Origin: Candidatus Aminicenantota bacterium
GTDB taxonomy: Bacteria; Acidobacteriota; Aminicenantia; UBA2199
Direction of reading: 5' to 3'
DNA length: 39,223 nucleotides
Assembly: GCA_011772425.1 (NCBI GenBank)
Contig: WVZO01000001.1
Span: 5,905 to 45,127, forward strand
This document shows positions 32,866 through 39,223 of this stretch, piece by piece. Both the position numbers and the translations under genes were made by a program. Under the pieces are notes generated by a model. That model was not told where the DNA came from and did not search any database. It saw nothing but the letters and a program-made list of their open reading frames with translations. How positions within the stretch are numbered: position 1 is the stretch's first letter; each line of letters starts with the position of its first letter.

Positions 32866-34305
32866 ATGAAAAAAATCTTTTTAATTGGCATGCCGGTATT
32901 TTTAATCGGTCTGTTGTTTTTCTCGTTTTCAATGACTGTTTTTACTATTGTTTTAATGGTGCTGCTGTTGTTATGGGCGGTTACATTTTTCCGGGAAGGC
33001 GCCTATGACGCGACAGATATTCCTATATTGATATTGTTAATGGGGACTCTTTGTTTTGGCCGGGCGTTTTCGCTTATGGGTATTCATGCGGGAAGGATTC
33101 CTATTTATGTAACGGAACTGGCAGCGGTGGTTTCTTTGGGTCTGCTGTTATTGAAACGGAAATCGCCGGGGAAATTGTGGCAGGCATGGCGTCCGGCTTT
33201 GCCTAAAGAATTAACCGTCGGGCTGGCAGCCTATTTTTTAATGGGGATACTTTACCTGGTTATCGGAGTAATGGGTAACGGTTCAGCCGCGTTAAGAGAT
33301 ATTACATTTTGTTTTTATATCGTGTTTTTATTCATCGGCTTGAGTCTGCTGGAGAACCCGGTAAAGGTGCAAAACTTCCTAGGATTTCTTCTGCCTGGTG
33401 TTATTATTCTCATGGTTATGAGCGTGATTATTTTTTTCGTATATGTACCTGGGGCTACAATTTTCAGGCAATTGTTTAAAGACATCAAAATGACCAATTT
33501 GGGGCTTTATCATGGGTTGATACTCATATTCGGGTTAAGTTTCTTCACCTCTGACCGTGTTGCAGGAAAAGCCGGGAAATGGTTGTTAGGGTTGTTGTTG
33601 TACCTGTCCTTCTTGTTTATTATCATGGCAGAGGTACGGGCGGCCTGGGCGGGTTTGTTGGTGGCCCTGGTACTAATGGGTTTCCTGTTGAAGAAAGAAA
33701 TGAAGATATTCATTCTTATTTTCCTGTTAATGATCCCTTCTTTTCTTATTATCGATTATTTTGACCTGGGGGTACAGAAAGATAAACTGGCATCATTAAA
33801 AGAACAGGTTACCACTATTGCCAAACGGAGGGTTCACACCATGCCGGCAGCCAATATCAAATGGAGATTAGGTATCTGGAGACAAACTATAAAAGAAATC
33901 CGGGAATATCCCATATTTGGATGGGGATATGGGACCCAGATCGATTACGTGATATGGAAGCAGCGCCTTTCCTGGCTCAAAGCCATCGGTGCCAACACCG
34001 GGGTGCTGCCGCCCCATAATCATTTGCTGGCCATCACTTACAAAATGGGAGTTCTGGGTTTGCTCCTGTTCTTGTTTATTAACTTTATGATCTTTTTCCG
34101 TGGGTTGTTTTACATCAAAAAATGCAAATCGGAATTTAACCGGCGGTTTTTGATTGCCAGCCTGGCCGGCCTGGTATATTGGCACGGCATGGCATTCTTT
34201 TTCGATGTACTGGAGTCGCCGCCAACAGGGATATTTTTGTGGATAATTTTAGGAGCCATATTAGGAGTTGTTTATTTAGACCGTCGATCATTTCAAAAGG
34301 AATAG
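32866..34305 (+). CDS. O-antigen polymerase/ligase family protein (Wzy_C/WaaL-like)
   Basis: The product has 479 residues from ATG 32866. An upstream in-frame start at 32809 lies within the 147-bp repeat and is rejected because GGAGG sits 9 bases before 32866. About 11-12 membrane segments are present. The large periplasmic loop contains RLGIWRQTIKEIREYPIFGW and PHNHLLAITYKMGVLGLLLF (~385-404), the Wzy_C signature (PxNxxL and an upstream Arg/Glu region). Such enzymes polymerise lipid-linked repeat units or ligate the chain to a lipid core; the sequence does not tell which. Confidence 0.85.
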   Translation: MKKIFLIGMPVFLIGLLFFSFSMTVFTIVLMVLLLLWAVTFFREGAYDATDIPILILLMGTLCFGRAFSLMGIHAGRIPIYVTELAAVVSLGLLLLKRKSPGKLWQAWRPALPKELTVGLAAYFLMGILYLVIGVMGNGSAALRDITFCFYIVFLFIGLSLLENPVKVQNFLGFLLPGVIILMVMSVIIFFVYVPGATIFRQLFKDIKMTNLGLYHGLILIFGLSFFTSDRVAGKAGKWLLGLLLYLSFLFIIMAEVRAAWAGLLVALVLMGFLLKKEMKIFILIFLLMIPSFLIIDYFDLGVQKDKLASLKEQVTTIAKRRVHTMPAANIKWRLGIWRQTIKEIREYPIFGWGYGTQIDYVIWKQRLSWLKAIGANTGVLPPHNHLLAITYKMGVLGLLLFLFINFMIFFRGLFYIKKCKSEFNRRFLIASLAGLVYWHGMAFFFDVLESPPTGIFLWIILGAILGVVYLDRRSFQKE

Positions 34306-34322
34306 TTAAGTTTAATGGCATA

Positions 34323-34803
34323 GAAAATTCGAAATTCGAATATCGAAATTCGAAACAAATTCAAATGACCAAAATAAAAAATTCAAAACAATATGATCTT
34401 GAAGATCGCACTCTTGAATTTGCAAAGAATGTGAGAGCCTTTGTAAAGAAATTACCCCGAACTGTGGCAAACATTGAAGATGGAAAACAACTGATAAAAT
34501 CGTCTGGTTCAGTGGGGGCGAACTATATTGAAGCAAATGAGGCACTTAGCAAAAAAGACTTCTTAATGAGAATTAAAATCTCCCGTAAGGAAGCGAAAGA
34601 AAGTCGATATTGGTTGCGTCTGATTGATGTTCAGGACGTCGACCTGAAAGGAGAGCAAGAATATTTGATAAAAGAATCGACAGAGCTTACAAATATTTTC
34701 GGTTCTATTTTGCAAAAGAGCCAGTGAAGTTTTTGTTTTGGACATTTGGTATTTGAATTTTGGATTTGTTTCGGATTTCGGATTTCGTGCTTCGGATTTT
34801 CAA
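34323..34803. mobile_element. IVS-like element: inverted repeats around an S23-type gene
   Basis: The left arm 34323-34390 consists of AAATTCGAAATTCG-type units and runs into ATGACCAAAATAAAA, so the gene's start codon is part of the arm. The right arm 34728-34803 is its imperfect inverse (ATTTGAATTTTGGATTTG, TTCGGATTTCGTGCTTCGGA). This resembles intervening sequences in 23S rRNA genes of spirochaetes and others, which carry the same kind of gene within a long stem. Here the host site is intergenic. Related ends without the gene lie at 25502-25678 and 30044-30113. Confidence 0.6.
34365..34727 (+). CDS. Four-helix-bundle protein, S23/23S rRNA-IVS family
   Basis: The product has 120 residues from ATG 34365, the usual size of the family; a longer frame from 34179 runs through the end of the polymerase gene and the repeat and is rejected. 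The pattern is four amphipathic helices with family motifs: RTLEFAKNVRAFVKKLPRTV, then QLIKSSGSVGANYIEANEAL, KKDFLMRIKISRKEAKESRY and WLRLI. The second helix (SSGSVGANYIEA) is the strongest signature. Proteins of this fold are encoded in 23S rRNA intervening sequences, and the related Avd protein serves diversity-generating retroelements, where it binds RNA. No reverse transcriptase or rRNA is visible nearby. The gene interrupts the glycan genes and is bounded by inverted repeats, so it is probably mobile cargo unrelated to the glycan. Confidence 0.88.
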   Translation: MTKIKNSKQYDLEDRTLEFAKNVRAFVKKLPRTVANIEDGKQLIKSSGSVGANYIEANEALSKKDFLMRIKISRKEAKESRYWLRLIDVQDVDLKGEQEYLIKESTELTNIFGSILQKSQ

Positions 34804-34847
34804 CTTTACTTTTCTGTTCCCTTTTTATTTGAAAAATTTTTAAAGGT

Positions 34848-36035
34848 ATGAATTTACTATACACCTTAACAACCTATCCACCTTCCACAGGTGGTGCTCA
34901 GATTCACCAGCATCAATTGGCGTGTCATTTGAAAGAGCGGCACAACATCCAGGTAGTGGCCTTTTGGGACAGCAACCGCACCGATTGGCTGCTGGGCACA
35001 ACGCTGAAAGCGCTGTCATCAGAGAAAGACTATAATCTTGACGGTATCCCTGTTCTTTGTATGGGTTTAGGATTATTTGAAAAAATCTTCATGGCTCCTT
35101 TTGCTGCTGCCTATTACCCCATGATGCTGATGGGACATGCCCCTTTGTCACCGATTGCGGCGGTTATTGAAAAACATTTACGTTCCCATGCTGAAATGGC
35201 AGACCTGGTTCATAACGTGCGCCTTGGCAGGGAAGGTTTAAGTTATGCCTCCTACAAAGCAGCAAGACGAAATAATATTCCTTTTGTGCTGACCCCGGTG
35301 CATCATCCCCGCTGGGTGGGGCGGAAGTATAATGCTTACAATAAACTTTACACCATGGCCGACGCTGTACTGGCATTAACCCATGCGGAAAAAGAAATCC
35401 TGGTGCAGCAGGGAGTGGCAGAGGAACGGGTTCATGTCATCGGACACGGACCGGTACTGGAATCAGCAGCCGTGCCGGAAAACTTTTTAAAAACGCATAA
35501 TATCGACGGTCCCATGGTACTTTTCCTGGGGCAGCACTATCCCTACAAAGGATACAAGGAACTGCTGGAAGCAGCAAAAATCGTTTGGCAAAAAATACCC
35601 GACGCCCATTTCGTATTCATCGGTCCTTCAGTAGGTCAATCGGAAAGCGTATTCAAAGAATTCCAGGATAAACGGATTCTTCGCCTGGGTTTGATAAGTC
35701 TCCAGGAAAAAACCGATGCATTGGCCGCCTGTTCTTTATTATGTGTACCCTCTACACAGGAAAGTTTCGGCGGCGTTTATGCAGAAGCCTGGTGCTTTAA
35801 AAAACCCGTCATCGGATGTAACATACCCGCGGTGGCGGAAGTGATTACCCATGAAATCGACGGGTACCTGGTTTCCCAGGACCCCGGAGAAATTGCGGAA
35901 AAAATTATCTTCCTTTTGGAAAACGAAAATGCTGCGCATCAAATGGGAACATCTGGTAAAAAAAAGGTGGAAGAAAAATACACCTGGCAGCGAATTGCCC
36001 AACGAGTAGAAAAGGTATATAATCAATTGATTTGA
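34848..36035 (+). CDS. Glycosyltransferase family 4 (GT-B)
   Basis: The product has 395 residues. ATG 34848 follows AAAGGT. The N-terminal part has LTTYPPSTGGAQIHQHQLA (7-25), the GGxxxxxxxLA acceptor-side loop. The C-terminal domain has VLFLGQHYPYKGYKELLEAA and VPSTQESFGGVYAEAWCFKK (~300-319), with the ExFGxxxxEA donor-phosphate motif. It is a retaining transferase acting on a cytosolic lipid-linked acceptor; the donor is unknown. Confidence 0.92.
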   Translation: MNLLYTLTTYPPSTGGAQIHQHQLACHLKERHNIQVVAFWDSNRTDWLLGTTLKALSSEKDYNLDGIPVLCMGLGLFEKIFMAPFAAAYYPMMLMGHAPLSPIAAVIEKHLRSHAEMADLVHNVRLGREGLSYASYKAARRNNIPFVLTPVHHPRWVGRKYNAYNKLYTMADAVLALTHAEKEILVQQGVAEERVHVIGHGPVLESAAVPENFLKTHNIDGPMVLFLGQHYPYKGYKELLEAAKIVWQKIPDAHFVFIGPSVGQSESVFKEFQDKRILRLGLISLQEKTDALAACSLLCVPSTQESFGGVYAEAWCFKKPVIGCNIPAVAEVITHEIDGYLVSQDPGEIAEKIIFLLENENAAHQMGTSGKKKVEEKYTWQRIAQRVEKVYNQLI

Positions 36036-36079
36036 GGATTATCTACCCGGACGAGCCGGACCCAAAAAGATTATTTTTA

Positions 36080-36152
36080 ACCACAGAGGCACAGAAGACA
36101 CAGAGTTTTTTATTAAAAAATTTCTTCTCTTTGTTCTCTGTGTCTCTGTGGT
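36080..36152. repeat. CCACAGAG-family hairpin (26-base arms)
   Basis: The arm 36080-36105 (ACCACAGAGGCACAGAAG and on) pairs with 36127-36152 with about four mismatches in 26. It ends 15 bases before ATG 36168, with the SD-like AAAGGT just after it, as in the copy at 23072-23134. Confidence 0.8.
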
Positions 36153-36167
36153 AAAAAAAGGTATTAA

Positions 36168-36923
36168 ATGGAATTTGAAAAGCGAAACCTGTTTGGCATC
36201 GATTATGCAATTGTAGACTATGATTCTGCATCGGATGTCATAATAGAATATGCAGAGCGGCATGACAGTTTCGGTGTGTCTGCGCTGGCGGCTCACGGAC
36301 TGGTAACGTCTGTTCGGGATAAAACCATTGGAGAGCGAGTAAAGAAAATAGATATGGCAGTTGCGGACGGGCAGCCAGTGCGCTGGGCATTGAACAGTTT
36401 TCATAAAGTTGGCATGAAAGATCGTGTTTACGGACCCACCCTCACTCTCCATGTATTGGAAAAGGCTGCCAAACGAAACCTTAATGTTTACCTTTACGGC
36501 AGCACAGAGGAGACAATAACTGCTTTTTCTGTGTTTATCAAAAAGAACTATCCCGGTGTGAATCTTTGCGGCATTCACCCGGACCGGTTCCGGGATGCCA
36601 CCCCGGAAGAGGATGAAGCGGACATTCAAAAAATCAACGCAGCCGATGCTCATATCGTCCTGGTAGGCAGGGGTTGTCCCCGCCAGGAGGTGTGGGTAGC
36701 AGATCACCTGGGAAAAATCAACGCCGTTATGATGGCCGTGGGAGCAGCGTTTGATTTTCATGCCGGTAAGTTGAAGCAAGCCCCCAAATGGATGCAGGAC
36801 CACGGCCTGGAATGGTTTTACCGCCTGGTAAAAGAACCAGGCCGCCTGTGGAAACGATATTTGACTACAAACAGCTATTTCATATATCTCTTTTTAAAAT
36901 ATAAACTATCTAAAAAGAAATGA
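36168..36923 (+). CDS. WecG/TagA/CpsF-family glycosyltransferase (GT26)
   Basis: The product has 251 residues, full length. ADGQPVRWAL (~66-75) carries the likely catalytic aspartate (Asp67). VYLYGSTEET, then VLVGRGCPRQEVW, VGAAFDFHAGKLKQAPKWMQ and GLEWFYRLVKEPGRLWKRY follow as family signatures; the C-terminal basic part mediates membrane association in homologues. The Asn usually found in the first strand loop (TxN motif) appears as Ala/His here (SALAAHGLV). Members add N-acetylmannosamine-type sugars to a lipid-linked GlcNAc as an early step. A dehydrogenated or other UDP-sugar donor is possible. Confidence 0.92.
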   Translation: MEFEKRNLFGIDYAIVDYDSASDVIIEYAERHDSFGVSALAAHGLVTSVRDKTIGERVKKIDMAVADGQPVRWALNSFHKVGMKDRVYGPTLTLHVLEKAAKRNLNVYLYGSTEETITAFSVFIKKNYPGVNLCGIHPDRFRDATPEEDEADIQKINAADAHIVLVGRGCPRQEVWVADHLGKINAVMMAVGAAFDFHAGKLKQAPKWMQDHGLEWFYRLVKEPGRLWKRYLTTNSYFIYLFLKYKLSKKK

Positions 36924-37006
36924 GCCACGAAGGTACACGAAGAAACACGAAGGAAAAATTTTCTTTTAAATAACTTCTTTGTGTCCCTTCGTGTAACTTC
37001 GTGGCT
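36923..37006. repeat. CCACGAAGG-family hairpin (about 30-33-base arms)
   Basis: The left arm 36923-36952 (AGCCACGAAGGTACACGAAG and on) pairs with the right arm 36974-37006 with few mismatches, around an A+T-rich loop. The first base overlaps the stop codon of the upstream gene, and CAGGAGC (the SD of the next gene) follows 20 bases later. Confidence 0.8.
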
Positions 37007-37036
37007 AAAAAAAAATAAGAAAAGCAGGAGCTGAAC

Positions 37037-38089
37037 ATGAAGAAGATGTTAGTGACAGGGTCCAGCGGACTGATTGGCAGTGAAGTAGTTTCATACTTTG
37101 TCCAACAAGGATGGGAGATTTACGGTATCGATAATAATATGCGGGCGGATTTTTTCGGTCCACAGGGGGATACCCGCTGGAATCAAAAACGCCTGGAAGC
37201 AACTTATTCCAATTTCCATCACCAGGAAATGGATATCAGGGACAGGCACGCAATCCTGGAATATGTAAAACAATTAAAACCAGATGCTGTTGTCCATACG
37301 GCAGCCCAGCCCAGTCATGACCTGGCCGCTTCCCGGCCCTTTGATGATTTTGATGTCAATGCTGTGGGCACGTTGAATCTCGTGGAAGCCAACCGCCAGA
37401 CCAACCCGGATGTACCTTTTGTGCATCTATCCACCAACAAGGTTTATGGTGACGCGCCCAATGAACTGAACCTCAAAGAACTGGAAACCCGCTGGGATTA
37501 TGCAGACCCCGAGTATTACCACGGCATTAAAGAGGATTTTCGCATCGATCAATCCAAGCATTCCCTGTTTGGTGCGTCAAAATTGGCAGGCGATATCATG
37601 GTCCAGGAATACGGCCGTTATTTTAATATGCCTTGTTGCTGTTTGCGAGGAGGATGCTTAACCGGCCCATCCCACAGCGGCGTGGAATTGCACGGGTTCC
37701 TGAGTTATCTCATCAAATGCAACGTAGAAGAAAAAAAATTCAATATTTTCGGCTATAAAGGCAAACAGGTACGAGACAACATCCATTCTTATGATGTTGC
37801 CAGGTTTATCGACGAATTCTTGAAAAGCCCCCGCATTGCCGAGGTCTATAACCTGGGCGGCGGCAGGGGTAATTCCGTTTCCATCCTTGAATCCTTCAGT
37901 ATGATCGAATCTATCTCCGGTAAAAAGATGATCTCCGAATATGTACCCAAAAACCGGGAAGGGGATCATATTTGTTATATCTCTGACCTGACGAAGATGA
38001 AAGAGCATTATCCCAATTGGGACATCACCAGGAATTTGCAGACCATTTTTGAAGAGATATATGCTGCCTGGGAGAAAGGAAGAAAATAG
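37037..38089 (+). CDS. NAD-dependent epimerase, RfbE (CDP-tyvelose 2-epimerase)-like
   Basis: The product has 350 residues. ATG 37037 follows CAGGAGC. The Rossmann start is [16 protein letters not shown] (5-20). [28 protein letters not shown] and [20 protein letters not shown] resemble CDP-paratose 2-epimerase (compare STNKVYGD and GKQVRDVLHAED in RfbE). The catalytic Tyr of the YxxxK pair is Phe178 here (LFGASK, Lys182). That substitution recurs, as far as I recall, in the capsule-cluster branch of the family, but it would change the mechanism. It may act on the CDP-sugar made at 23155-26621 or on a UDP-sugar. It is the last gene of the locus. Confidence 0.8.
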   Translation: MKKMLVTGSSGLIGSEVVSYFVQQGWEIYGIDNNMRADFFGPQGDTRWNQKRLEATYSNFHHQEMDIRDRHAILEYVKQLKPDAVVHTAAQPSHDLAASRPFDDFDVNAVGTLNLVEANRQTNPDVPFVHLSTNKVYGDAPNELNLKELETRWDYADPEYYHGIKEDFRIDQSKHSLFGASKLAGDIMVQEYGRYFNMPCCCLRGGCLTGPSHSGVELHGFLSYLIKCNVEEKKFNIFGYKGKQVRDNIHSYDVARFIDEFLKSPRIAEVYNLGGGRGNSVSILESFSMIESISGKKMISEYVPKNREGDHICYISDLTKMKEHYPNWDITRNLQTIFEEIYAAWEKGRK

Positions 38090-38160
38090 GTGCCCTTCGG
38101 GCGGGAATAAGGTGCCTGACGGCGATAAACTTTTTTTTCTAAACAAAAATTTTTGCGGGG

Positions 38161-38306
38161 TCCAGGCCCGCGGCGCGGGCACCCTCAGAAGGCCCTGCGG
38201 GCCATCTCGAAGGCTTCCTTACCAGAGCCAACCAACCAGTTAACCACTTTTAAATTTGACATGAATTGAAAAGAGGGATGTTATTTCAAACGTTTGAGGA
38301 AGCCTT
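38161..38306 (-). repeat. 147-bp element, minus orientation
   Basis: Reverse complement of the element at 32710-32857, about 80% alike by eye. It keeps the CAAACGTTTG palindrome (38287-38296), GGTAAGGAA, the AGATGGC/GCCTTCT part and the G+C-rich palindrome GCCCGCG-GCGCGGGC (38166-38180). It is preceded (38141-38160) by TTTTTGCGGGG, which also begins the hairpin leader repeat. Confidence 0.75.
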
Positions 38307-38392
38307 CAACTTACTTACCTCACTTACCTCACTCACCTTAATCAACTAAATTGGGCCCCTGGCTGCCGGAGGTATAGATTGGCGGTAAATTT

Positions 38393-38436
38393 AATTGAAC
38401 AAATTTGTTGAATTATTGATTGATTGCAGTTATAAT
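38393..38436 (+). promoter_or_regulatory. Toxin-antitoxin promoter with palindromic operator candidate
   Basis: TTGAAT (38408-38413), a 17-base spacer and TATAAT (38431-38436) form a near-consensus promoter. A 22-bp palindrome (38393-38414), with the perfect core AACAAATTTGTT and AATT ends, covers the -35 box. Repression of the operon by its own antitoxin through this site is the usual arrangement in such systems. Confidence 0.6.
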
Positions 38437-38469
38437 TAAAAGGAATTTAAATTTTTTAAGGAGTGCCGT

Positions 38470-38754
38470 ATGTTATCTGTTCAGCGTGTTGCGAATGAAT
38501 TCAAAATTAGTACCGATGAATTGATTCAAAAAAGTGTAAATCTATTTGTTCAGCAGCAATTGATCAAAGTAGAGGCAGAATTATTTCGGTATCTCAAAAA
38601 ATATGGGATAAAAAATGTCTTTGAGATGGATGAAAAGTTAAAAAATGGAAGCTTACGAGAAAATGATGTCATCGATGACTTTTTTGCAATTGACCACCTG
38701 GAAAGTGAAAGAGAACGATTATCGAACTTATTAAAGGAATCCACTAACGATTAA
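38470..38754 (+). CDS. Antitoxin-like protein of a TumE-type pair
   Basis: The product has 94 residues. ATG 38470 follows AAGGAG at 38458. The N-terminal ~35 residues (VQRVANEFKISTDELIQKSV) could form a helix-turn-helix or dimerisation unit. The rest is helical and acidic (ENDVIDDFFAIDHLESERER), a typical toxin-neutralising tail. The stop overlaps the next start (TAATG). It is named by position ahead of the TumE/DUF6516-like gene, since the sequence alone is not diagnostic. Confidence 0.65.
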   Translation: MLSVQRVANEFKISTDELIQKSVNLFVQQQLIKVEAELFRYLKKYGIKNVFEMDEKLKNGSLRENDVIDDFFAIDHLESERERLSNLLKESTND

Positions 38755-39116
38755 TGAATCCTGTAGAAAACATCTTTGAAGAAATACTGAAGATAACCCG
38801 GGTAGAATTTGAGGATATTGTTGATGTTGTTTCTTTTGTGAATTATAAGTTGAGACTTGTTTTAAAGGACAAAAGCTTTGTCGATGTAGGTATTTCAAAA
38901 CGAATTTCCGGTAGATTTAGCTTTCATTGGGAGTGCAAAAATCAGAATTTGTATCGTTATGATAATTTTCCTGATGAACAATGGAAAAATGTGGAAACAT
39001 ATCCATTCCATTTCCATAAAGGTACTCAAAATAAAGTGGATGCGTCGCCATTTTCTGCTGATTTATTGACTGGCTTTCGGGAATTTATGGAATTCGTTAG
39101 AAAAAGCTTCAGTTGA
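38754..39116 (+). CDS. TumE/DUF6516-family toxin-like protein
   Basis: The product has 120 residues. The core has NYKLRLVLKDKSFVDVGISK, then GRFSFHWECKNQNLYRYDNF and ETYPFHFHKG (~82-91). A beta strand, FHW, RxDNxP and PxHxH pattern is the hallmark of DUF6516 proteins annotated as TumE-type toxins; here the first His of the last motif is Phe-flanked (YPFHFHKG). It shares one base with the antitoxin-like gene, so both are translated together. The pair lies at the edge of the glycan locus, next to repeats, a common position for addiction modules. The last 107 bases of the window hold no further gene. Confidence 0.75.
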   Translation: MNPVENIFEEILKITRVEFEDIVDVVSFVNYKLRLVLKDKSFVDVGISKRISGRFSFHWECKNQNLYRYDNFPDEQWKNVETYPFHFHKGTQNKVDASPFSADLLTGFREFMEFVRKSFS

Positions 39117-39223
39117 TAATAGAAAAATGAATATTATTTTCTTGGCTGTTACCTTTTCTCTTTTTCTCCAAATGCTTCAAGGAAAGATCAGTCTCCAGGG
39201 ATAAATTCCAGAAGTCCAGGGTG

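Noticed and set aside
34179..34364. Upstream part of the open frame containing the S23-type gene
   Set aside because: It runs antiphase through the end of the polymerase gene and through the inverted repeat; the family length fits ATG 34365.
34365..34727. Avd accessory gene of a diversity-generating retroelement
   Set aside because: No reverse transcriptase and no template/variable repeat pair are found near it; the protein fits the S23 branch better.
34323..34803. 23S rRNA intervening sequence in place
   Set aside because: Flanking DNA is a polymerase gene and a GT4 gene; no rRNA sequence is seen on either side.
8184..37006. CRISPR array suggested by repeated CCACGAAGG units
   Set aside because: Repeats are scattered in gaps between genes, variable and without regular spacers; no cas gene is present.
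38049..38243. Small open frame over the end of the last epimerase gene and the repeats
   Set aside because: It is out of frame with the epimerase and then made up of palindromic repeat DNA.

Overview
The window is a bacterial chromosome fragment of about 45% G+C (estimated by eye). Most of it is one long surface-glycan biosynthesis locus on the + strand, roughly 4.6-38.1 kb. The genes use Shine-Dalgarno starts and bacterial operon packing, with many 1-17 bp overlaps. No rRNA, tRNA or universal marker gene is present, so taxonomy stays open. The abundance of intergenic palindromic repeats resembles large genomes of uncultivated Gram-negative lineages (Acidobacteriota/Aminicenantes-like is a guess, not shown by the sequence).

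Layout. (1) 1-2968: the end of a phage-tail or tailocin-like gene set: a tail-fibre-like protein cut by the window edge, a glycine-rich fibre-tip-like gene broken by a frameshift, and a downstream protein of unknown function. (2) 3191-3973, minus strand: a degenerate J-domain/TPR protein, followed by a 650-bp gene-poor stretch with a gene remnant. (3) 4625-14241: nucleotide-sugar and acyl chemistry: FdtA-type ketoisomerase, a large membrane protein, NeuB/PseI-family synthase, GNAT, VOC protein, acyl-adenylating ligase, IMPase-family phosphatase, PdxA-family dehydrogenase, acyl carrier protein and LmbE deacetylase. (4) 14263-15811: two unknown A+T-rich membrane-protein genes with their own promoter. 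(5) 15845-23069: SDR epimerase, metallophosphoesterase, ATP-grasp ligase, two probable GT-B type transferases, a ParB/sulfiredoxin-like protein and a protein made of two copies of an unknown domain. (6) 23155-26621: RfbF, RfbG, an RmlC-like epimerase and an RmlD-like reductase, i.e. a CDP-linked 6-deoxyhexose route. (7) 26675-38089: six glycosyltransferases of GT2/GT4/WecG type, a GT-C-like membrane protein, an O-antigen polymerase/ligase and an RfbE-like epimerase. (8) 38470-39116: a TumE-type toxin-antitoxin pair with a palindromic operator candidate.

How it works together (inference). Regions 3, 5 and 6 would make and decorate activated sugars (a CDP-6-deoxyhexose, possibly a nonulosonic acid, and an acyl or amino-acyl substituent carried on the ACP). 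Region 7 would assemble and polymerise them. No clear Wzx flippase, ABC exporter, initiating polyprenyl-phosphate sugar transferase or CMP-sugar synthetase is visible, so the pathway must rely on genes outside the window.

The most striking non-genic feature is that almost every gap above about 50 bp inside the locus holds a palindromic or tandem repeat ending just before the next start codon. Four kinds stand out: (a) inverted repeats around a four-helix-bundle (S23-type) gene, with gene-less relatives nearby; (b) a hairpin leader that carries the SD-like sequence, two copies of which show a compensatory base change; (c) a 147-bp element present twice in opposite orientation around a 5.3-kb block; (d) CCACGAAGG/CCACAGAGG hairpins with arms of 26-33 bases.
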